DNA of 64,000 nucleotides from Flagellimonas eckloniae (GCF_001413955.1 NZ_LCTZ01000002.1:4009501-4073500); one strand, 5' to 3'. Positions 1 to 8,215 are shown, numbered from the stretch's first letter. Notes: generated by a model from the sequence alone, not told the origin. Numbers and translations are program-made.

Positions 1-12
1 GCTTTAGTCTTA

Positions 13-846
13 TCAACCCTGCGCGGCATTGGATATCGCTTCCCATGCCTCCCATGTTGCCAACCGCTCATCGTAAGCCTTGCGTACGGAGGGCAATGTC
101 TGGTTGCCCAGGAAAAGTCGTAGAGGTGGCTGCTCTGCATCGACCACTTTGAAAATAGCCTTCGGGGTAGCGTTGGGGTTTCCCCTTTCCAAGTTTCGAA
201 GACCTTGCACAAATTGCCCTTTAAAGTCCGAGTAGATGTCAAGTCCATTGGCCATCTTTAATGATTCGGGACTGCCGAACTCGGTCGCATAGGAACCTGG
301 TTCAATAAGGGTTACTTTGATACCAAAGGCCTCCACCTCTGCAGCCAAACTTTCATGAATGGCTTCAAATGCCCATTTTGTGGAACAATAGTATCCGATT
401 ACAGGCATCGATTCAAGACCCAGACTACTTGATACGCCCAATATGTGACCTCCACCTTGTTTGCGCAACAATGGTAGCGCTGCCTGAATAACAGAGAGTG
501 CTCCAAAAATGTTGGTCTCGTAGAGTGCCCGGACATCGTCCAAACCTGATTCCTCGATCGTACCCACAAGTGAATAACCGGCATTGTTCAGAATGACGTC
601 CAATCTGCCAAAATGATTATACCCTTTCTCGAGTACAGCCTTTACCTGATCCGTCTTTGTCACATCGAGTGCTAAGGTGAGCACCTTTTCGCCGTACTTT
701 TCCTGTAAATCGGATATGCTCTCCAATCTGCGGGCTGTTGCCACGACTCGATCGCCGCGCTCGAGTGCGGCTTCCGTCCAAATACGTCCAAATCCACGGG
801 AAGAGCCCGTGATAAACCAAACTTTATTTTCTCTTTGATATTCCAT
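13..846 (-). CDS. SDR family NAD(P)-dependent oxidoreductase
   Basis: Classical short-chain dehydrogenase/reductase of 277 residues, predicted to be a cytoplasmic NAD(P)(H)-dependent oxidoreductase of unknown substrate. The Rossmann glycine motif TGSSRGFG is at residues 13-20, NNAG at 87-90, a serine pair at 139-140 and the catalytic YxxxK at Y153/K157. The frame is open 15 codons further upstream, but the ATG at 846 places the first beta strand at the usual distance from the N-terminus, so I prefer it. It is the most distal gene of a minus-strand series of three SDR genes. The long C-terminal part after the active site fits the extended-substrate-loop SDRs often annotated as generic oxidoreductases. 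Function beyond the family is not supported. Confidence 0.85.
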   Translation of the reverse strand: MEYQRENKVWFITGSSRGFGRIWTEAALERGDRVVATARRLESISDLQEKYGEKVLTLALDVTKTDQVKAVLEKGYNHFGRLDVILNNAGYSLVGTIEESGLDDVRALYETNIFGALSVIQAALPLLRKQGGGHILGVSSSLGLESMPVIGYYCSTKWAFEAIHESLAAEVEAFGIKVTLIEPGSYATEFGSPESLKMANGLDIYSDFKGQFVQGLRNLERGNPNATPKAIFKVVDAEQPPLRLFLGNQTLPSVRKAYDERLATWEAWEAISNAAQG

Positions 847-996
847 GATCTTAAATTTTAATGTTAGAACAATACAAAGTTCAATCATCACTTTTGCCCT
901 CTTGTAGCCGAATTGGGGAAGGATGTAGCCAAAGTGAGGAAGTTGGGTTTATCGAATAAATTGCATCAGTGATTCATTTCAACTATCGGTATGCTT

Positions 997-1749
997 TCAC
1001 TGTGTAGCACCACCATTTACCAATAGGTGTTGTCCATTTACAAAGGATGATAGATCACTGGCAAAAAATTCTGCTAGATTCGCTACATCTTCTACTTCTG
1101 CCAACCTACCCATGGGACAGCTTTCGATCAGCGATTTTCTTAATTCGGGATAAGCATTGGAATCAACGAATATTCCGGAATGATCTACTGCAAATGGAAT
1201 AATAGAGTTTACGGTAACACCTCGATGCCCTATTTCTTTTGAAAGAACATCCACCAGATAACGTGGTGTGGTTTTGCTTCCACCATATACAGCCATTCCC
1301 GGAACCGGAAAAGCCGTAGTACTCGAAGCGATGTAAATGATACGTCCGTTATCTTCGATGTTTTTAGCCGCCTGCTGCATGGTAAAATAAACTCCTTTGG
1401 TATTGATACTGAACAAACGGTCAAATTGTTCCTCCGTGAATTGCGTTACCGGTGTTTCTACCATTTCTATACCGGCATTGGCAACGACGATATCTATTTT
1501 TCCAAAGGCTTTTTTTGTTTGATTAAATAGTCTTTCAATGTCGGTTACTTTGCTGACATCGGCTTGTATAGCTATTGCTTTGACCCCCATGGCTTCAACA
1601 GTGGATAGTGTCTCTTCTGCTGATACCTTGTCTCTAGAATAATTGACGACGATATTTGCTCCAAGTGCTGCATATCTTTCCGCTATGGCTTTTCCCAAAC
1701 CTCTTGCAGAACCGGTAATCAAAGCTGTTTTATTTTGTAGTGTATTCAT
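997..1749 (-). CDS. SDR family oxidoreductase (FabG-like)
   Basis: Short-chain dehydrogenase of 250 residues. The cofactor motif TGSARGLG lies at residues 12-19, ANAG at 90-93, serines at 142-143 and the catalytic pair Y155/K159 in YGGSK. The length and the C-terminal ending (LVNGGATQ) match FabG-like classical SDRs that reduce keto groups or oxidise alcohols with NAD(P). It is separated by only 10 bp from the DUF1097 gene upstream and probably shares its transcript with that gene and the third SDR. Sequence similarity by eye to the SDR at 2254-2994 suggests an old duplication. The substrate cannot be read from the sequence. Confidence 0.85.
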   Translation of the reverse strand: MNTLQNKTALITGSARGLGKAIAERYAALGANIVVNYSRDKVSAEETLSTVEAMGVKAIAIQADVSKVTDIERLFNQTKKAFGKIDIVVANAGIEMVETPVTQFTEEQFDRLFSINTKGVYFTMQQAAKNIEDNGRIIYIASSTTAFPVPGMAVYGGSKTTPRYLVDVLSKEIGHRGVTVNSIIPFAVDHSGIFVDSNAYPELRKSLIESCPMGRLAEVEDVANLAEFFASDLSSFVNGQHLLVNGGATQ

Positions 1750-1759
1750 TGTTTATGTT

Positions 1760-2224
1760 TTAAAATTTTGTGTTTATGTATTTCAGTCCTGTATCATTGA
1801 TCAATGCGAAAATGACCCCTGTAACTATTGGAACAAGTAGACCCAATACGGGAATTACCTGTAGCTCTGGATGTACCCCAAAAAATATGATTAACCCTAG
1901 AAACCAAGCAGGGATGTTATTCAGCCCATTGATTTTTGTTACATATGCGAGCGAACCAATAAGGACAAAAACGGTCAATGGAAATCCCATTGCTCCCATG
2001 GCAGGCACAAGAAGACTGGCCATAGATTGTATGAGTACTCCGAGTAGTATTCCCAATATGATCTGTAAGAAACTGGGAACATATACTTTGATCGATTTTC
2101 CGAACAGGTAATAACTTATCCAGGCAAGAAACATAACCCATGTCGCCCATCCCATCGAAAATGAGATAAATACTGCCAATGCTCCGCATAGCCCCATAAC
2201 GAGGGCTGTTAAAAATGTTTTCAT
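1760..2224 (-). CDS. DUF1097 family inner-membrane protein
   Basis: A 154-residue, very hydrophobic protein with about four to five membrane-spanning segments (near residues 5-25, 53-75, 82-92, 106-118 and 122-143). The pattern, with a GLCGAL opening and a C-terminal VIFALIND segment, fits the DUF1097 family of small inner-membrane proteins, whose function is unknown (some relatives are suspected transporters). It sits between two SDR genes, 10 bp before one and 29 bp after the other, so it is probably cotranscribed with them. Its presence hints that the SDR cluster handles a small molecule that crosses the membrane, but that is inference only. Confidence 0.7.
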   Translation of the reverse strand: MKTFLTALVMGLCGALAVFISFSMGWATWVMFLAWISYYLFGKSIKVYVPSFLQIILGILLGVLIQSMASLLVPAMGAMGFPLTVFVLIGSLAYVTKINGLNNIPAWFLGLIIFFGVHPELQVIPVLGLLVPIVTGVIFALINDTGLKYINTKF

Positions 2225-2253
2225 AATATCTACTATTTAAATGATTGGAGCAG

Positions 2254-2994
2254 TTAAGCCATTGCTCCGTTGGCACCAATGTTCTGAGCAGAAATCCATT
2301 TTGCTTCATCACTGGCCAAAAAGGTTACAATTTTTGCAACATCCTCTGGCTCCCCAATACGATTGAAGGCTGATAAAGAAGCTAATCGATTAATTACTTC
2401 CTGTGGTTTTCCCTTTGTGAACAACGCAGTATTGGTAGGTCCTGGGGAGATTGAATTTACATTGATACCCCTGCTTCCCACTTCTTTTGCAAACACACGT
2501 GTCAACTGTTCAACGGCTGCTTTAGTAGCTACATAAGGTCCATAGGTAGGCAGCATGATTCTATTTACCGAAGTTGAAAAGTTGATGACACTTCCATTTT
2601 CTGCTAATTTTGTGGCAGCTTCGCGAAGTGTATTAAATACTCCTTTTACATTTACATCCAGTTGTTTTGCAAAATCCTCGTCGGTGGTATCTTTAATAAG
2701 CGTATTGATCATAATACCTGCATTATTGACCAACACATCAATTTTTCCGTAGTGGGCAATGGCAGTATCGAAAAGGCTTTTTACATCTTGTGCGTTGCTT
2801 ACATCAGCTTGTATGGCGACAGCATCCCCACCATTTGTTTTGATTTGTTTGACGACATCTTCAGCTGCTTCTGTACTACCGGAATAGTTAATAACCACTT
2901 TTGCTCCAGCCTTGGCCAAATGTAGTGCTACCTCTGCGCCAATACCTCTTGATGCACCTGTAATAAGTGCTACTTTGTTACTTAAATTTTTCAT
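2254..2994 (-). CDS. SDR family oxidoreductase (FabG-like)
   Basis: Short-chain dehydrogenase of 246 residues with TGASRGIG at residues 12-19, NNAG at 90-93, and catalytic Y154/K158 in YVATK. It ends in the typical QNIGANGAMA strand. It is the first gene of the SDR/DUF1097/SDR group on the minus strand. A good Bacteroidota -7 element (TACCTTTG) lies 27 bp upstream of the ATG, which supports this gene as the operon head. An AraC-type regulator encoded just upstream on the same strand is the obvious candidate regulator. Likely a 3-ketoacyl reductase-like or alcohol dehydrogenase-like enzyme; substrate unknown. Confidence 0.85.
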   Translation of the reverse strand: MKNLSNKVALITGASRGIGAEVALHLAKAGAKVVINYSGSTEAAEDVVKQIKTNGGDAVAIQADVSNAQDVKSLFDTAIAHYGKIDVLVNNAGIMINTLIKDTTDEDFAKQLDVNVKGVFNTLREAATKLAENGSVINFSTSVNRIMLPTYGPYVATKAAVEQLTRVFAKEVGSRGINVNSISPGPTNTALFTKGKPQEVINRLASLSAFNRIGEPEDVAKIVTFLASDEAKWISAQNIGANGAMA

Positions 2995-3021
2995 TTGTCT
3001 ATCTTTTTGAATTTATTGGAA

Positions 3022-3029
3022 CAAAGGTA
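3022..3029 (-). promoter_or_regulatory. Putative -7 promoter element (TACCTTTG)
   Basis: On the minus strand this octamer matches the Bacteroidota -7 consensus TAnnTTTG and lies 27 bp before the start of the SDR gene at 2994. No clear -33 TTTG is seen at the right spacing, which would fit a promoter that depends on an activator such as the neighbouring AraC protein (inference). Confidence 0.45.
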
Positions 3030-3114
3030 TTTAGGTACTATCCCTTGTTTGTTGCGAGGAATACAGTACTCGTTGTAAAATTTAAATAGAAGAGGGGACT
3101 AGAGGACTAACTCA

Positions 3115-4038
3115 TTAAATAGTATGCTCTTTTCTATATTGAACAGGCGATATTTCAGTGTGCTTTTTAAAAAAGTTGCTAAAATGGGCAGTTTCAGAGA
3201 ATCCCAATTTATAGGTTATTTCTTTGATGGGCATGGATGAATTTTGCAAGAGGGATTTGGCTTCAGAAATTGTTTTATCCGCAATCCAGGTAGTAACAGG
3301 TTTTCCTGTTTTGATTTTGATAATGTTACTTAAATAGTTGGGATGCAAGTTTTGTGCGTTGGCATAATCTTGAACCCTAAAAACGGTTTCCATTTTTCCC
3401 GTTATTAAATCACGATAATGTTTTTCAAGCAATCGTTTGAACGATTTGACGATTTGTGAACTTCTGTTTCCTTCATAAATGGGATTGTAATCCTGCCAAA
3501 AATAGGCTTTGATTTTATAGAGCATAACCGCCAACAAGTGCCCAACAATTCTATATGTATCGGTGGATTGATTAAGGTATTCGTTGTGGATATTTAGATA
3601 AACCTGTTCTACTTCGCCATAAAATTCATCACTTACAATTTTAGGACTGATGGTTTCAGTTAATAAAAATGGAAATGCAGAGAAGATTTCTTTGCTGATA
3701 TATTGTTTTAGAAATGTTTCATCAAAAGTAATCAGATAAATCTCCTCGATTTTTTCCCAACTGAATGTTCGGTAATTGCTCGGATTGGTAAAGTAGATGG
3801 AATGTGGTTCCACTGGAAAAGAGTGTTCGTCTATGGTATACTTTCCCTTGCCGTCTTTTACAAAAAGAAACGAAAAATAGTCGGGACGGAATGATGGGGA
3901 CTGATATGGAAGTGTAAAATTAATATCCTTCAAATTAAGGATAGCGAATCCTTCGGAAGGTTGAATTAAATCCACAGGTAGTCCCAAATGAAGATATAAT
4001 TCATAGAGTGACTTTGCCTCGGGACTTTCATTTTTCAT
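3115..4038 (-). CDS. AraC family transcriptional regulator
   Basis: A 307-residue regulator. Residues 1-150 form the variable N-terminal part expected to be a cupin-like ligand domain (it contains HSFPVEPHSIYFTNP, a common phrase in this region). Residues about 205-305 carry the AraC/HTH_18 double helix-turn-helix, ending with the conserved KEITYKLGFSETAHFSNFFKKHTEISPVQYR region at about 271-302. It probably binds DNA in the cytoplasm and controls the SDR/DUF1097 operon encoded just downstream on the same strand, 120 bp away. The inducer is unknown. Length and architecture are normal for the family. Confidence 0.85.
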   Translation of the reverse strand: MKNESPEAKSLYELYLHLGLPVDLIQPSEGFAILNLKDINFTLPYQSPSFRPDYFSFLFVKDGKGKYTIDEHSFPVEPHSIYFTNPSNYRTFSWEKIEEIYLITFDETFLKQYISKEIFSAFPFLLTETISPKIVSDEFYGEVEQVYLNIHNEYLNQSTDTYRIVGHLLAVMLYKIKAYFWQDYNPIYEGNRSSQIVKSFKRLLEKHYRDLITGKMETVFRVQDYANAQNLHPNYLSNIIKIKTGKPVTTWIADKTISEAKSLLQNSSMPIKEITYKLGFSETAHFSNFFKKHTEISPVQYRKEHTI

Positions 4039-4278
4039 TTCCCAGATTTACTTTGAATGTTACACTACATTGAGATGAAAGTTACTAGCAAATTTAAAGA
4101 ATCATGGTTAAAGGTTAAGTGATATATTAAGGTAGAACGGAAGTAAAGACAATGATTTTCATAAAACATTGGTTTTACGGAGCTCATTTAGGAAAATTTT
4201 GAAGTTGTGTTAAAAATGTCCCGTTCTTGCCTTCTAGCGTTTTGTTAAATTCAAATTTTATTATGACCAAAAACAATG

Positions 4279-4320
4279 AAACCTTGCAAATCTTAGATTT
4301 TACAAGGTTTTTTATTTGTT
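4279..4320. terminator. Strong hairpin, probable original terminator of tRNA-Arg
   Basis: Inverted repeat with an outer 8-bp stem (AAACCTTG / CAAGGTTT at 4279-4286 and 4303-4310), an inner AAATCT/AGATTT stem, and T-rich flanks on both sides. No gene ends here on either strand today. It lies 15 bp outside the left copy of the tRNA-Arg repeat, in the position expected for the terminator of the tRNA before the element inserted. Confidence 0.55.
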
Positions 4321-4334
4321 TGGAGTTTCCTCCC

Positions 4335-4381
4335 AGTGACCTCGACAGGATTCAAACCTGTAACCTTCTGAGCCGTAATCA
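4335..4381. repeat. attL: 47-bp partial copy of the tRNA-Arg 3' part
   Basis: These 47 bp are identical to 11597-11643, the segment of the intact tRNA-Arg(ACG) gene running from the anticodon stem through the variable region and T arm to the 3' end. Identity stops at both ends exactly (c versus a at 4334/11596; a versus g at 4382/11644). No 5' tRNA half is present here, so this is a duplicated attachment site and not a tRNA gene. It marks the left end of the integrated element. Confidence 0.93.
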
Positions 4382-4488
4382 AAATATAACGTTATTCTTC
4401 TTTTGGTTGAATTGTAGTGAAACCTTGTAAAACCCTATCATCAAAAGTTTTTGAGTTAATATCTTTTGGTATCTTTTTATATATTTTG

Positions 4489-4518
4489 TGGGCAAATCTG
4501 GGTAAATTGTGGGCAAAT
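4489..4518 (+). repeat. Three phased TGGGCAAAT repeats, candidate integrase arm sites (left)
   Basis: Direct repeats TGGGCAAAT (4489-4497), TGGGTAAAT (4499-4507) and TGGGCAAAT (4510-4518) are spaced 10 and 11 bp apart, about one helical turn, just upstream of the integrase start. The same word recurs in the same orientation near the right end of the element. This is the layout expected for arm-type binding sites of a tyrosine integrase, and such sites could also autoregulate int. Confidence 0.6.
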
Positions 4519-4529
4519 GTCAAATCACA

Positions 4530-5780
4530 ATGGATTATAAGATTTCAATTGTCCTGGATAAGCGCAGACAACTTAACAATTACAAATACCCAATCAAGGT
4601 TCGGATTTATTCAAACCTATTAAAGAAGGCGAAAAGGATTGGCACCAATCTTACCATGACTGAAAACCAATTTATCAATGCATGGGGTGTTTCTCCTGAC
4701 AAAGTAAAGAGTGAGTATAAAGCCAGCTATAGAATCCTTAGCGAGCTTTATAAACGAGCGGAAGCTGCTGCGGACTCCTTGGACTACTTCGACTTTGATA
4801 AGTTCAAGACAAAGCTTCTAAGGAAGGCATCCGATAAAACCAATGCTGCGTACCATTTTAACAAAACAATCAAGGAATTTGAATCTAAGGGTAGGATTGG
4901 AGCTGCATCTAGTTATAGATCTTCAATGATATCATTGCTCAAGTATGACAAAGAAAAGAATAGTGGTTCCGGTGATTCATTATCGTTTCATCAAATAACT
5001 CCTACATGGTTGGAGGATTATGAGTCTTATATGATTGATGATATGGGTAGAAGTATAACCACAGTTGCCATCTATACCAGAACACTAAGAGTAATTTTTA
5101 ATAATGCTATCCGTGCTAACGATTTAGAACCCAAGTACTATCCATTTGGTAAAGGTAAGTTCGAAATACCTGAAGAAAAAACCGTAAAAAAAACACTGAC
5201 CGGAAAACAAATAAAAGAGTTCTATCAGGCAAAATTGAATCCTTTAGAAGAAAAGGCAAGGGATTATTGGTTTTTCAGCTATGTTAGTCAGGGAATGAAC
5301 TTTAAGGATATTGCAATTCTGAAGTTTGAGAATATTCAAGATAGTAAGCTTGTCTATTACCGAGCAAAGACTAAAACAAAAAGAAGAACCAATATTAAGA
5401 AAATAGAAGTTCCGTTAAATCGGGAATCTCAAAGGATTTTAGAGTGCTATGGTACCAACTATCGAGAAGATGGATATGTCTTCCCGATTCTTCAAGATAA
5501 TGATACTCCAGAAGCTATTTTTCGGAAGGTCAACAACTTTATCCGGGCCACCAATCAACAGCTTAAGCGTATAGCTAAAAAGCTTGATTTTCCGAGCGGT
5601 TTTAGCACTTATTGGGCTAGACACTCGTTTGCAACTAATATGGTTAACAATGGGGCTAGTATTGAGTTTGTAAGTGAGGCTTTGAATCATAGTGATATAT
5701 CCGTTACCCAAAACTATTTAGATGGGTTTGAAGATGAAACTAAAAAGGATTTAATGGACAAACTATTAAACTTTGATTGA
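4530..5780 (+). CDS. int: Tyrosine-type site-specific integrase
   Basis: Bacteroidota-type tyrosine recombinase that would excise and integrate the surrounding element at tRNA-Arg. The ATG at 4530 gives 416 residues; an in-frame GTG at 4509 is also possible. Numbered from that GTG, an N-terminal arm-binding region (about 1-90) and SAM-like core-binding domain (about 110-205) precede the catalytic domain. Visible catalytic residues are R371 in WARHS, H394 in LNHSD and the nucleophile Y403 in QNYL. The HxxR histidine is replaced by Y (TYWARH). The usual first arginine after the GM motif is not obvious (QGMNFKDIA), as in other Bacteroidota integrases such as IntDOT. It is followed with a 1-bp overlap by the next gene. 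Confidence 0.93.
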   Translation: MDYKISIVLDKRRQLNNYKYPIKVRIYSNLLKKAKRIGTNLTMTENQFINAWGVSPDKVKSEYKASYRILSELYKRAEAAADSLDYFDFDKFKTKLLRKASDKTNAAYHFNKTIKEFESKGRIGAASSYRSSMISLLKYDKEKNSGSGDSLSFHQITPTWLEDYESYMIDDMGRSITTVAIYTRTLRVIFNNAIRANDLEPKYYPFGKGKFEIPEEKTVKKTLTGKQIKEFYQAKLNPLEEKARDYWFFSYVSQGMNFKDIAILKFENIQDSKLVYYRAKTKTKRRTNIKKIEVPLNRESQRILECYGTNYREDGYVFPILQDNDTPEAIFRKVNNFIRATNQQLKRIAKKLDFPSGFSTYWARHSFATNMVNNGASIEFVSEALNHSDISVTQNYLDGFEDETKKDLMDKLLNFD

Positions 5781-6451
5781 TGGATTCAACACGATTTAGT
5801 CACCTTCAGTTCATTGGATTAACCGCTAAAAATGCCGAAGACTATTATAAGCGGAAGTATAGGGAATGGGCAATACAAGTAGCAGATCGTATTTATCAAA
5901 ATGGGGAGTTATTAAACCCTAAAAGGACAAAGCTTTTTAAAGAAGTTGGGGGTGCTTTGTTTATGGGGCCAGCCCAAGTTGAATTGAAAAGCGATAATGT
6001 TGAGGTAAAGGAATTGGACTTTATTGAAATCGAAATCAGCCGAGTACAATCTGTCAAAGTTTCAAAAAAGTATAGTGTAAGGAAATTAAAGTATGAACAG
6101 TTTTTAGAACAAAAAAGGAATCAACTATCTCAAATTTTCGACTTGCCAGCTATCGAAATTGCTTTGATTTGCTCCATTGAACAAATTAGAGTTCACAAAG
6201 CTGTACCGCAAAATGAAGAAAAGAATTCTGAAGCTATCAGAGTGAGTAGCAAGTTTGGAAACATTGCACTTTCAACTCTTTATAGAGAATACCGTAATGT
6301 TTACCCAGAAGAACGTATTTATACCAAGTCTTTAATGAGGGTGCATACCCCCGAGATATTAAAAACCCATTTAGAAAACGTCTTGGAATATCTAAGTGAA
6401 CAAGGCAAGAAAAGAGCATCCCAATATTTATCAGATTTGAAGGTTCTTTAG
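5780..6451 (+). CDS. Unknown protein translationally coupled to the integrase
   Basis: A 223-residue protein with no motif I recognise. Its ATG shares one base with the integrase stop codon (TGATG), so the two are translationally coupled. It is charged and rich in lysine and glutamate, has no signal peptide or membrane segment, and contains a likely helical region around residues 95-130 and a basic C-terminus. The position directly behind int suggests a role in recombination, excision control or maintenance of the element, but nothing in the sequence proves it. The ORF is uninterrupted and has codon use like the integrase, so it is very probably a real gene. Confidence 0.75.
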   Translation: MDSTRFSHLQFIGLTAKNAEDYYKRKYREWAIQVADRIYQNGELLNPKRTKLFKEVGGALFMGPAQVELKSDNVEVKELDFIEIEISRVQSVKVSKKYSVRKLKYEQFLEQKRNQLSQIFDLPAIEIALICSIEQIRVHKAVPQNEEKNSEAIRVSSKFGNIALSTLYREYRNVYPEERIYTKSLMRVHTPEILKTHLENVLEYLSEQGKKRASQYLSDLKVL

Positions 6452-6518
6452 AAAGGTTACAAAAAGTTACTCCATAACCACTCCAAGACATACACATATT
6501 TGCTAAAAAATAGTAGAT

Positions 6519-6845
6519 ATGGATACTCCCACACTTGAACAAACACCAAAAATGTTACAGAGCCTAATCAATAGATTTGAAGGCTTTGAAAACAAACTAT
6601 CCAAATTTATTGCTCCAAATCATAAGCCTATTGAAATCCCAATAGGAATTGCTGAAGCTTCAAAGTTTTTAGGCCGTTCCAATCAAACTATTTACAAAGA
6701 TGTCCAATCTGGCAATATTCCCTATTACAAGAAAGGCGGGAAGCTCTATTTCCTGAAATCAGAATTGTTGGAGTGGGTGAAGTCTGGGAAGATGAAAACC
6801 AGCCTGGATTTATCCAATGACTTGGATAACGCATTAAGTAGATAA
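6519..6845 (+). CDS. Helix-turn-helix (excisionase/MerR-like) DNA-binding protein
   Basis: A 108-residue protein. Residues about 47-90 match the HTH_17 excisionase-type winged helix: IAEASKFLGRSNQTIYKDV, then IPYYKKGGKLYFLKSELLEWV, the classic sequence of helix, recognition helix and wing. The first 45 residues form a likely helical extension. Proteins of this kind act as recombination directionality factors or as small repressors in Bacteroidota elements. It lies 67 bp after the preceding gene, in the same direction as the integrase, and is closed by a strong terminator 5 bp after the stop. I infer that it controls excision of this island, either as the directionality factor or as regulator of int. 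Confidence 0.85.
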   Translation: MDTPTLEQTPKMLQSLINRFEGFENKLSKFIAPNHKPIEIPIGIAEASKFLGRSNQTIYKDVQSGNIPYYKKGGKLYFLKSELLEWVKSGKMKTSLDLSNDLDNALSR

Positions 6846-6850
6846 GAATA

Positions 6851-6890
6851 AAAAACCCTCCAACGGCCTGATTCGCCAGCGAGGGTTTTT
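6851..6890 (+). terminator. Rho-independent terminator after the int operon
   Basis: A perfect stem AAAAACCCTC / GAGGGTTTTT (6851-6860 and 6881-6890) with a 20-base loop and a run of T lies right after the HTH gene. It separates the integration module from the rest of the element. Confidence 0.85.
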
Positions 6891-7270
6891 AATAACGGTA
6901 ACTGCATGATAAAGTTAGTAATAAATCATATAGGGTAGATACTCTCAATTGGCATTATTGCCATGCAGGGAGTGATCTTTGACAGTGGTAACACTTCCCT
7001 AAGACATAAAAACAAAAAACAGAACGAAGCTATTCCAAATAGAAATGAGGCGAGAAGCAATTTTCTTGGAGTAGGGTAGATAAGAAAGGGTTAATCCGAG
7101 CAATGTCCAACCCCCGACAACTCGGTCTAAAGCGCAAAATACCTCTACGGAGTTTAAATAAAACCCACTTAATGGCGATTAGGTTCTTTTCTGCATTCCT
7201 TGGTTTCCTAGTATAAGTATTATGCGTAGGAAAGGGGGGTATGAGTACAAGCAAATAGAAAACCAAAACA
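6891..7270. other. Non-coding stretch with a 30-bp palindrome
   Basis: About 380 bp without a convincing gene between the int-module terminator and the five-gene operon. It contains an imperfect 30-bp palindrome at 7204-7233 (TTTCCTA / TAGGAAA arms, with an inner GTATAA / TTATGC stem) and a separate 7-bp inverted pair CTGCATG / CATGCAG further left. These could be an operator, a leader structure or an origin or packaging-like site. A minus-strand ORF here (7030-7332) runs into the next gene and has no family character. Confidence 0.5.
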
Positions 7271-7555
7271 ATGAAAAAAACAGAAAGTAAAAGACCGCTG
7301 ACCGAAGCACTTTTGAAGTTGATAAAGAGCAAAGGCCAATTGAAGATAGATGCTTCAGATGTTGTTAAGATTCATGATGATGGCAGCGTAACCATTAAAA
7401 TGGGCAATGACGAAATTTTAGCAATGCGTCTTTTGGAATTTACAAACAGTAAAGACCCTAAACAGGCAAAGGAAGCTGCTGAATTGGTTGCTTCCTATGT
7501 TCTGACCTATCCAAATAGAAAAGTTAAAGTAACATCAAGTAACAATGCCATTTGA
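7271..7555 (+). CDS. Small unknown protein, first gene of a five-gene island operon
   Basis: A 94-residue soluble protein. The N-terminal half is basic (KKTESKRPLTEALLKLIKSKGQ) and the middle carries a beta-like stretch (VVKIHDDGSVTIKMGNDEILAMRLLE) followed by helices with a DPKQAKEAAELVASYV segment. No family is recognised. It heads a compact plus-strand operon; the next gene overlaps its 3' end by 11 bp. The 30-bp palindrome about 38 bp upstream is a candidate regulatory site. The tight gene packing and small sizes are phage- or satellite-like, but the function is unknown. Confidence 0.7.
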   Translation: MKKTESKRPLTEALLKLIKSKGQLKIDASDVVKIHDDGSVTIKMGNDEILAMRLLEFTNSKDPKQAKEAAELVASYVLTYPNRKVKVTSSNNAI

Positions 7556-7892
7556 TAGTAAAACCGCTTCAGAAGCAGGGGCAAAATCTTCAAGGAAAGG
7601 AAGCCCAAATAAGACCACGGCATCAATACGTAGTAGAATTCAAAAGCTGGTTGATGCTGAATATGAAGCTGTATTGAGCGACTTAAAAGAGCTCTCTCCC
7701 AAGGACCGGGTGAATGCCTTCATTTCGATGTTGGAGTTTGTATTGCCCAAGCTGAATAGGAGCGAGATAGAGGACGTTTCGTTTGATGTACAAGATTTTC
7801 TTAGCCTGAGCAAAGAAGAGAGGTTACAACGGATTGCAGCCCTCGAAAAGAAGCAGATGAACAAAGAACTTAAAAAGTACTGCAATGGATGA
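7545..7892 (+). CDS. Small unknown protein with KGSPNKTT-type N-terminus
   Basis: A 115-residue protein starting inside the previous gene (11-bp overlap). Its N-terminus has a glycine/lysine motif SSRKGSPNKTTASIRSRIQ that resembles the start of DUF5681-like or small-terminase-like phage proteins, where such a segment is a basic tail before helical DNA-binding or oligomerising regions. The rest is mostly helical and charged, with ELSPKDRVNAFISMLEFVLPKLNR resembling a short helical pair. This is a suggestive resemblance and not an assignment. Its stop overlaps the next gene by 8 bp, implying translational coupling. Confidence 0.68.
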   Translation: MPFDSKTASEAGAKSSRKGSPNKTTASIRSRIQKLVDAEYEAVLSDLKELSPKDRVNAFISMLEFVLPKLNRSEIEDVSFDVQDFLSLSKEERLQRIAALEKKQMNKELKKYCNG

Positions 7893-8199
7893 TGAACAAA
7901 AACTTGAATTGATGAAAAGCTTGGTAGATGCACCGGAGCGTCCTGGGTACTTGCCAACGCCAAGCGTGTATGCGGATGACCCCTATGTTGAGGTGCCAAT
8001 CCAGGTCACAAAGTATGTGGAAGCATTGGAGGGCAAGATTGAACTGGAAGCCGATGGACGTATGAGAATTGATCACTACCTGAACCTATTGAAACAATAC
8101 AGTCTGGACCATCTGATGATATCAAAACCAACAGTATTCCAGACCTATTCAGAGGAACAAATTGAGGCAGTCCAAGACGGTATAAACGATAGTCATTAA
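7885..8199 (+). CDS. Small acidic unknown protein of the island operon
   Basis: A 104-residue acidic protein, overlapping the previous stop by 8 bp. The N-terminal third is proline- and aspartate-rich (DAPERPGYLPTPSVYADDPYV) and the remainder looks helical. No signal peptide, membrane segment or motif is recognised. It is the third gene of the five-gene unit. Because it is so tightly packed between two coupled genes, it is probably translated, but I cannot suggest a function. Confidence 0.62.
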   Translation: MDDEQKLELMKSLVDAPERPGYLPTPSVYADDPYVEVPIQVTKYVEALEGKIELEADGRMRIDHYLNLLKQYSLDHLMISKPTVFQTYSEEQIEAVQDGINDSH

Positions 8200-8215
8200 T
8201 AATTAAATCAAAACA

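Noticed and set aside
4338..4381. A second tRNA-Arg gene
   Set aside because: Only the 3' part is present, without acceptor 5' strand or D arm; it is an attachment-site duplicate.
4227..4430. Plus-strand ORF of 67 codons across attL
   Set aside because: Runs through the orphan terminator and the tRNA fragment, so it is not a gene.
7030..7332. Minus-strand ORF of 100 codons in the island gap
   Set aside because: Overlaps the first gene of the plus-strand operon, has no family character, and its hydrophobic part is low-complexity.
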